A stretch of 46,365 bases of DNA from Fimbriimonadaceae bacterium (lineage in GTDB: Bacteria > Armatimonadota > Fimbriimonadia > Fimbriimonadales > Fimbriimonadaceae), in contig JAHBTC010000009.1 in NCBI GenBank assembly GCA_019638835.1, positions 1 through 46,365 on the forward strand. The letters are read 5' to 3'. The position numbers and the translations under genes are program-made. Every line of letters starts with the position of its first letter. The first letter of the stretch is position 1. Positions 41,820 through 46,365 of this stretch are shown piece after piece. Under the pieces are notes generated by a model, which saw only the letters and a program-made list of their open reading frames with translations, was not told where the DNA came from and made no database searches.

Positions 41820-42881
41820 TTAGATCTTCGACTTGTAGAGCGCGATTTTCTGGGTGAGCATCGCACCGAACCCGTCATTCACTGGGCCGTAGGTTTCCTC
41901 ATCTGCCTTGACGACCTCGAATGCTGCTTCCGCTGCCTTCAAAGCATCGGCAAACATCTCGTGCATGGCATAGATTTCGCTCGCATAGTAGTTGACGATC
42001 GGATCCTTCTCTTCGCCACTCTTCATCACTTCCTTGATGATCTCAAGGCCGAGAGCCTTGTCGTTGCGCGGAGCGGAACTGACCTGCATGGCAAAACTGC
42101 CGAGAAGTTGTCGCTCGTCGGAAGTTGCGGTCATCGCTCGGACTGCGCCCATGAACTCATCCTTCGGACCGGCAACCAAGATATCCAGCCGAACACTTCC
42201 GACCATCATCTTCTTCTGAACATCGTCGCCGACCTCAATCTGCGCGAGCCGATTGAGTGCCTCAACGCGATTGGTCGCCGACTGAACGCGGATGCCCTCA
42301 AGTTCCTCGGCAAACTTGCGGTATTCGGCTTCCGCCTTCATGGCGGCGTCGAACTCTTCAACCGACGCCTTGAGATCGAAGGATCCGTTGACCACCTGTT
42401 CCAGTGGTTCGTCCATGGACATCGGGTGACCGATCCACTGCACGACACCATCCTTCACGATGAAGGCGGTCGGGATGCCACCCTGTTGCGCGGCTTCCAT
42501 CCAGCCGTCCGCCATCTTCGTGCCGGAATCCATCGCAACGTGGTAGTCCATCTTGTCGCCCATTTGGGTGACGAAATCTCTCACTTGCTTCGGAACATCA
42601 TCGCCTTGCTCCCAGACGCTGACCCCGATCATCTTCACCTTGCCTTCGTACTTCTTCGCCAGTTCGGTGAGATGAGGGATGCTCGTGCGGCACGGGCCAC
42701 ACCAGGTCGCCCAAAACTCGACCACATAGATTCCTCTCTTCAGGGATTCGACCGGTTCGCCCTTTACCCACGAACTGACGGTGAGTTCAGGGGCGGCTAC
42801 GCCGGGCTTCAATGTTTGGGCCGATGCCACGCTCGCGGCAACTGCCAGCGCGAGAAGACCGACCGCTCGGAACATCTTCAT
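41820..42881 (-). CDS. TlpA-like periplasmic thioredoxin with C-terminal helical domain
   Basis: 353 residues from ATG 42881. Signal peptide [23 protein letters not shown] thioredoxin domain of TlpA/ResA type has the redox motif CGPC at 61-64 ([15 protein letters not shown]) and the cis-Pro loop GIPTAFIV. The last ~160 residues form a helical, tetratricopeptide-like domain ([21 protein letters not shown]..., [26 protein letters not shown]). It probably reduces or handles disulfides in the cell envelope, partner unknown. The longer frame from 43124 overlaps the divergent DUF1579-like gene and was rejected. No Shine-Dalgarno; TAAAAT lies seven bases before ATG. Confidence 0.88.
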   Translation of the reverse strand: MKMFRAVGLLALAVAASVASAQTLKPGVAAPELTVSSWVKGEPVESLKRGIYVVEFWATWCGPCRTSIPHLTELAKKYEGKVKMIGVSVWEQGDDVPKQVRDFVTQMGDKMDYHVAMDSGTKMADGWMEAAQQGGIPTAFIVKDGVVQWIGHPMSMDEPLEQVVNGSFDLKASVEEFDAAMKAEAEYRKFAEELEGIRVQSATNRVEALNRLAQIEVGDDVQKKMMVGSVRLDILVAGPKDEFMGAVRAMTATSDERQLLGSFAMQVSSAPRNDKALGLEIIKEVMKSGEEKDPIVNYYASEIYAMHEMFADALKAAEAAFEVVKADEETYGPVNDGFGAMLTQKIALYKSKI

Positions 42882-42888
42882 CAAAAGG

Positions 42889-42894
42889 ATTTTA
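42889..42894 (-). promoter_or_regulatory. Candidate -10 box of the TlpA-like gene, leaderless arrangement
   Basis: TAAAAT on the minus strand, seven bases before ATG 42881, with no ribosome site. The -35 region is not clear. Confidence 0.4.
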
Positions 42895-42931
42895 CGTTTT
42901 TCTTGTCCGGTCGCGTCTCCAAGTCCGACCG

Positions 42932-42961
42932 TTGGCAACTTTGCGAGGGGTCGGATAGAAT
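42932..42961 (+). promoter_or_regulatory. Promoter of the DUF1579-like gene, leaderless arrangement
   Basis: TTGGCA (42932-42937), 18 bp spacer, TAGAAT (42956-42961). The ATG is five bases after the -10 box, so transcription should begin at or within the first codon. This is the clearest promoter in the window. Confidence 0.55.
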
Positions 42962-42966
42962 GAGAT

Positions 42967-43512
42967 ATGCGAAACATCATTGCTCCCGCATTGCTCGTTT
43001 TGTTCGCTATGGGTGCCAGTGCGACGGCAACCGCCCAAGAGATGCCACCGATGCCATCTACCGAGAACGTGCAGAAACTCTCGTGGCTCGTCGGGTCATT
43101 CAAAGGCAATGACACATTCTTCATGGAGGGTCAAGAAGCGTCTGGCAGCAGCACGAACGTCGGCTCAATGATCCTTCAAAATCGATACCTTCGTATGGAC
43201 GTGACGTACGAGATTCCTGGTCTGGGCAAGATGGACGGGATGATGCTTCTCACTTACAACAACGCGAAGGAGAAATACGAAGGATTCTGGGTTGATAGCA
43301 TGTCCGATTACACCATGCGCGCCTATGGCGTCATGGAAGGAAACAGCCTGAAACTCGTGAGCGAGGAAGTGGACGACCCGATGATGGGTGGCAAGGTGGT
43401 CTACCACATCACCTACACAAAGAATGCGGACGGATCCGTGACCATGAAACTTGACCTGAAAATGGGCGATGACATGATGCCCATGATTCGGTCAGAAATG
43501 AAGAAGGGATAA
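42967..43512 (+). CDS. Secreted DUF1579-like protein
   Basis: 181 residues. Signal peptide [24 protein letters not shown]. The mature part follows the DUF1579 pattern: [19 protein letters not shown] (start of the lipocalin-like barrel), [54 protein letters not shown]. Proteins of this family are small beta-barrels of unknown biochemical role, often secreted. Divergent from the TlpA-like gene, 85 bp between starts. Ends at a strong bidirectional terminator. Confidence 0.8.
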   Translation: MRNIIAPALLVLFAMGASATATAQEMPPMPSTENVQKLSWLVGSFKGNDTFFMEGQEASGSSTNVGSMILQNRYLRMDVTYEIPGLGKMDGMMLLTYNNAKEKYEGFWVDSMSDYTMRAYGVMEGNSLKLVSEEVDDPMMGGKVVYHITYTKNADGSVTMKLDLKMGDDMMPMIRSEMKKG

Positions 43513-43529
43513 CGGCTCTTCTTGCCATA

Positions 43530-43572
43530 ACACCGGGCCAGCACATAGTAGCTTAGGCCCGGTGTTTCGTTT
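43530..43572. terminator. Bidirectional terminator between convergent genes
   Basis: Perfect inverted repeat ACACCGGGCC (43530-43539) and GGCCCGGTGT (43556-43565) with a 16-base loop, followed by TTCGTTT on the plus strand and AT-rich sequence on the minus side. It serves the genes ending at 43512 and 43574. Confidence 0.75.
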
Positions 43573-43573
43573 C

Positions 43574-45055
43574 TCAGAACCCCCGTGAAGAAGACCCCAA
43601 TGTCTGGAACCCCCGGTTGGCGGGTGAGTAGGCGCGCTCTCCCGGATCAAACGAGGTTCCGTCCCCGGTCGTTGACGTCGTCGGTAACGTGTCCAGCACG
43701 TTGATCGCGTGGAGAAGGGCTTCCATCGCATTTGCATGGGTTTGCCCGATCCACTCGACCCGGTCAGCGGTGGAACCGGTCGTAGCGGCCTCGACGCCAT
43801 CAATGTAATGTCCGCGATCAAGCAATCGATCTGTGCCGGAATTGCCCGATGCGATATCGCCGGCTTGTTCAGCCGCATCGTAAGCTCCGCTCGCACTGTC
43901 ATAGGCTTCGTACGCGCTTCCTCCGAATCGGTCACCGAGTTGCCCGGCACCCCATTCTTGGGCCGCACTCCACCAATCGTCTTGAACTGCCTTAGCGCGC
44001 AAAAAGTGGCCAAGGAGTTTGCTCGGCGCCGGTGCGCGGCAGATGATGAAGTTCCGCACGGCAAACGTTTCATCATGACCCTCGGCGACGACCCTGAGGG
44101 ACTTGATCGGATAAGCCAAGAAACCGTCGTGGCCAGGAATTGGCTTGGGCCGAAACTCGTCCGCATAAACCACTTCGGTGAACTCGCCGAGGCGATGCTC
44201 CATGCGAACGATACGACCCAACTCGTCTGTCCGGATCACAGGTTCAAAGGGCACGATCACTTCGATCGTTGTGCGCGAATAATGAGTGGGGATCACTCGG
44301 TAAAAGAACTTGCCGGGATTCCACAACCATCGTCCGCGCGGGATCTCTGAAACCGCGTCCTCGGGTCCCGTGGTAACGGCGAGTCGCTCAATCTCCTCGA
44401 ATGACGTTCCGGCTCGCGTGAACATCCCCCGCATTTTGTTTTCGGCTTCATAAAGCGGGCGCAGAGCACGATCGAATTGGCCCAGCACGTTCCCGAGCAG
44501 TCGGTTCTCAATGACATCGAGGCTGTCGGCCTGCAACATCACAATCTCCTCCGGCTTGAGGAGGGCGGCCGCCGCACGTTGTGCTCCGCCTTGGAGGTCA
44601 CGCGGCTTGGTCCGAGCGAGAATGGACCATAAGAGCTGTTGACAATCCTGCTGCTCTACGTTGCTCGTGCTGAAACGCCGAATAATGTTCTGGATCAAGT
44701 CTGCCCGTAATCCCGCGAATGGAGCCGAGAGGTAGCCCATTCCCCGTGACGGTCCGTGCGAATATCCTCGCAAACAAAAAGACTGAAACTCTCCGCGGTA
44801 GCGCCCCGGCATGAGCCGAAGCGATCCATCCGTCTGGGCTGCCGGAAAATCTTGGAAACCGCTCGGAGTCCAACTGTCAAGGAAGTCGAGCCCTTTCTCG
44901 GCGGTTTCGAACCGCACATTGAGTACGGGTTCCTTGCGAAGCAACCCGGCAACGCGACCGATATCAAGCGGATTACCACCGCCCGGCAGCCGGATCTGCG
45001 CCATTCCCGTGCTGGCTAAAGCCAGAAGAATCAAAAGACTGCTGCCACGTTTCAT
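43574..45055 (-). CDS. Secreted protein of unknown function
   Basis: 493 residues from ATG 45055. Signal peptide KRGSSLLILLALASTGMAQ. After it, a mixed alpha/beta region (RKEPVLNVRFETAEKGLDFLDSW), a stretch GEFQSFCLRGYSHGPSRGMGYLSAP resembling secreted proteins seen next to pilus or cell-envelope genes, and long helices (about 130-220). Two Cys residues (SFCLRG, EQQDCQQ) could form a disulfide. The last ~140 residues are Gly/Ala/Ser/Asp-rich and low in hydrophobicity. Not recognised. ATG 45055 has TAAAAT seven bases upstream; the alternative ATG 45064 overlaps that box. Confidence 0.65.
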   Translation of the reverse strand: MKRGSSLLILLALASTGMAQIRLPGGGNPLDIGRVAGLLRKEPVLNVRFETAEKGLDFLDSWTPSGFQDFPAAQTDGSLRLMPGRYRGEFQSFCLRGYSHGPSRGMGYLSAPFAGLRADLIQNIIRRFSTSNVEQQDCQQLLWSILARTKPRDLQGGAQRAAAALLKPEEIVMLQADSLDVIENRLLGNVLGQFDRALRPLYEAENKMRGMFTRAGTSFEEIERLAVTTGPEDAVSEIPRGRWLWNPGKFFYRVIPTHYSRTTIEVIVPFEPVIRTDELGRIVRMEHRLGEFTEVVYADEFRPKPIPGHDGFLAYPIKSLRVVAEGHDETFAVRNFIICRAPAPSKLLGHFLRAKAVQDDWWSAAQEWGAGQLGDRFGGSAYEAYDSASGAYDAAEQAGDIASGNSGTDRLLDRGHYIDGVEAATTGSTADRVEWIGQTHANAMEALLHAINVLDTLPTTSTTGDGTSFDPGERAYSPANRGFQTLGSSSRGF

Positions 45056-45063
45056 CACGGTCA

Positions 45064-45069
45064 TTTTAG
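45064..45069 (-). promoter_or_regulatory. Candidate -10 box, leaderless arrangement
   Basis: TAAAAT on the minus strand seven bases before ATG 45055. The box overlaps a second in-frame ATG, which would be inside the promoter and so is unlikely to be the real start. Confidence 0.4.
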
Positions 45070-45108
45070 CGGGTCATCGGCAGGTTCCAGCGGTAAAACA
45101 CTCTTGTC

Positions 45109-45714
45109 ATGCCTCAACTCATCCTCGTTCGTCACGGACAGTCACTCTGGAACCTCGAGAATCGATTTACGGGATGGGTGGATGTACCTCTCACCGCGCA
45201 GGGAGAGGATGAGGCAAGAATGGCCGGAGAAAGATTACGCGGTAAGTCCATCGCGGTGGCGTACACGAGCGTCCTTACCCGCGCAAACCACACCTTGAGG
45301 CTCATCATGGAGACGGCTGGACTTGAAGTTCCCGTGATTCGCGACCAAGCCCTGAACGAACGCGACTACGGCGACTTGGCGGGGCTCAACAAAGACGACA
45401 TGAGAGCCAAGTACGGCGAAGAGCAGGTCCATATCTGGCGGCGAAGTTACGATGTTCCACCACCCGGTGGGGAGAGTCTGAAGATGTGCCGCGAGCGAAC
45501 CGAACCGTTTTTTGAGCGAGCCATCATGGGTGATATTCGACAAGGCAAAGACGTGTTGGTATGCGCCCACGGCAACAGCAACCGCTCCATTGTCATGGCG
45601 CTTGAATCCATGTCACCCGACGATGTTCTCGCCCTAGAACTTGCGACCGGCATTCCGCGCGTATATCAACTTGAGCGCGATGGCACCGTCACGGGCATCG
45701 AAACCTTGCACTAA
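45109..45714 (+). CDS. gpmA: 2,3-bisphosphoglycerate-dependent phosphoglycerate mutase
   Basis: 201 residues. Histidine phosphatase fold: His9 in [10 protein letters not shown] (phosphohistidine), [28 protein letters not shown], Glu84 in [30 protein letters not shown], and His154 in [13 protein letters not shown]. The ENRFTGW and NERDYG stretches separate dPGM from general phosphatases. It interconverts 3- and 2-phosphoglycerate in glycolysis and gluconeogenesis. It is shorter than the E. coli enzyme by about 50 residues, as in other short dPGMs. A strong AAGGAGG follows the stop and serves the next gene. Confidence 0.93.
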   Translation: MPQLILVRHGQSLWNLENRFTGWVDVPLTAQGEDEARMAGERLRGKSIAVAYTSVLTRANHTLRLIMETAGLEVPVIRDQALNERDYGDLAGLNKDDMRAKYGEEQVHIWRRSYDVPPPGGESLKMCRERTEPFFERAIMGDIRQGKDVLVCAHGNSNRSIVMALESMSPDDVLALELATGIPRVYQLERDGTVTGIETLH

Positions 45715-45733
45715 GGAGGTACAACGCGACCCC

Positions 45734-46150
45734 ATGAGTGACCGGATCGTTTTAGGGTGGCGCGAACGCGTCTCGCTTCCCGATTGGGGGATCGAAGACA
45801 TCATCGCGAAGATTGACACCGGGGCCCGGACAAGCTCAATTCATGTGGAAGACCTTGTCGACATTGGCGAAGGCAAGATTCAGTTCAGAGTGGTCACGAA
45901 TCGGCGCAAACGGCAGTATGCCCTTGTCGAATGTACGGAACATAAGAAAACGATCGTCCGATCAAGTTCGGGCCATGCGACGGAACGACATGTGGTTCGC
46001 ACTCGGCTAACACTTGCCGGGGTCACCCGCGAAGTCGAGATCAACCTCACCGCACGACACACGATGACAAACCGAATGTTGGTCGGCCGAACGAGCCTGA
46101 GCGAGTCTTTCCTCGTTGATCCTTCCATCGAGTTCCTGACCTCACTCTAA
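45734..46150 (+). CDS. RimK-associated retropepsin-like (ATP-grasp-linked) protease family protein
   Basis: 138 residues. The core AKIDTGARTSSIHVEDL carries the Asp-Thr-Gly of aspartic proteases and is the signature of the DUF785 / putative ATP-dependent zinc protease family, which is usually next to rimK. VVRTRLTLAGVTREVEINLTARHTMTNRMLVGRTSLS completes the fold. The ribosome site AAGGAGG is about 14 bases before the ATG, longer than usual. Followed by rimK 28 bp later. Function presumed linked to RimK-made glutamate tails (inference). Confidence 0.85.
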   Translation: MSDRIVLGWRERVSLPDWGIEDIIAKIDTGARTSSIHVEDLVDIGEGKIQFRVVTNRRKRQYALVECTEHKKTIVRSSSGHATERHVVRTRLTLAGVTREVEINLTARHTMTNRMLVGRTSLSESFLVDPSIEFLTSL

Positions 46151-46178
46151 CAATCACGAATCACTATCGGAAAAGGAT

Positions 46179-46365
46179 ATGCGCATTACCATCCTTTCAA
46201 GGTCGCCTCGCTCGTACAGCACCCGCCGACTGCGTGAAGCCGCGCGGGAAGCCGGGCTCGAAGTTGAGGTCAAAGACACGCTTCAGTTTGCGATTGCTCT
46301 TGAACAGCAGTCGCCATTCTTGATGTATCGGGGACGCAGATTCACCCCCGGCGATGCCGTGATTC
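46179..46365 (+). CDS. rimK: RimK-family ATP-grasp ligase, 5' part only
   Basis: The first 62 residues are visible: MRITILSRSPRSYSTRRLREAAREAGLEVEV...YRGRRFTPGDAVI, then the window ends. The SRSPRSYSTRRLREAA start and the GDAVI turn match the N-terminal domain of RimK (ribosomal protein S6 glutamate ligase) and its paralogues. The upstream gene of the DUF785 family agrees. AAAAGGAT lies just before ATG. Whether it modifies S6 or another substrate needs the missing part. Confidence 0.8.
   Translation, partial: MRITILSRSPRSYSTRRLREAAREAGLEVEVKDTLQFAIALEQQSPFLMYRGRRFTPGDAVI

Noticed and set aside
41961-43112. Plus-strand 383-codon frame opposite the TlpA-like gene
   Set aside because: The opposite strand carries a signal peptide, CGPC site and terminator; this frame has no recognisable features and would overlap the DUF1579-like gene.
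1-46365. CRISPR arrays, tRNA or rRNA genes, insertion sequences, origins
   Set aside because: I read both strands and saw no regularly spaced repeats, cloverleaf with conserved T-arm, transposase gene or DnaA-box cluster.

Overview
The window looks like a chromosome segment from a diderm bacterium of moderately high GC, most likely Armatimonadota (Fimbriimonadia-like). Three things point there. A class III prepilin-like protein has the GFTLIEVLVVIAIIAIL start followed by FPVFAKAKARS..CLSNMKQIG, a pattern typical of that phylum. A secreted giant protein ends in a C-terminal aromatic residue, as outer-membrane barrels do. Small secreted proteins of little-known families sit beside ordinary housekeeping genes. 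This placement is inference from protein style; no rRNA gene is present.

Left part (1-24.6 kb), host chromosome. A 1189-residue repeat-containing outer-membrane-type protein is followed by a sugar-type oxidoreductase and a dihydrouridine synthase. A minus-strand run then carries an LCP cell-wall ligase, a pseudopilin-like protein, a SurA/PrsA-type foldase and MazG. Next come a prepilin-like protein overlapping an alkyltransferase-like DNA repair protein, then SMC. A coupled EVE / dienelactone-hydrolase / flavin-reductase-like trio follows. After these are leuB, pckA, phhB-aroC, a lipoprotein, an orphan pstB, a PAS/GAF-like protein and a HAD hydrolase.

Middle (24.6-40.8 kb), the main find. 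A compact, almost gap-free minus-strand block encodes a complete HK97-type head and non-contractile-type tail. In transcription order it reads: unknown 119-aa protein, sigma-factor-like protein, CHAP endolysin, two small membrane (holin-like) proteins, TerS, TerL, portal, protease-capsid fusion, connector, stopper, tail terminator, tail tube, tail chaperone with a -1 frameshift site, a very short proline-rich protein where the tape measure should be, tail hub, small basic protein, SGNH hydrolase, and a 1092-aa tail-tip protein. I see no integrase, repressor, replication gene or attachment repeat, and every structural frame is open. That is the layout of a gene transfer agent or other domesticated phage particle rather than of a normal prophage. 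Two overlapping micro-membrane genes and a palindromic repeat lie inside the block, the genes on the opposite strand.

Right part (40.9-46.4 kb), host again: a CAP-domain secreted protein, a TlpA-like thioredoxin, a DUF1579-like secreted protein, a secreted protein of unknown function, a phosphoglycerate mutase, and the start of a retropepsin-like protease / RimK pair.

Several host genes carry a TAnnnT hexamer 5-8 nt before the start codon and lack a Shine-Dalgarno sequence, suggesting leaderless mRNAs. Inside the phage-like block genes instead use ATGA/GTGA stop-start overlaps.
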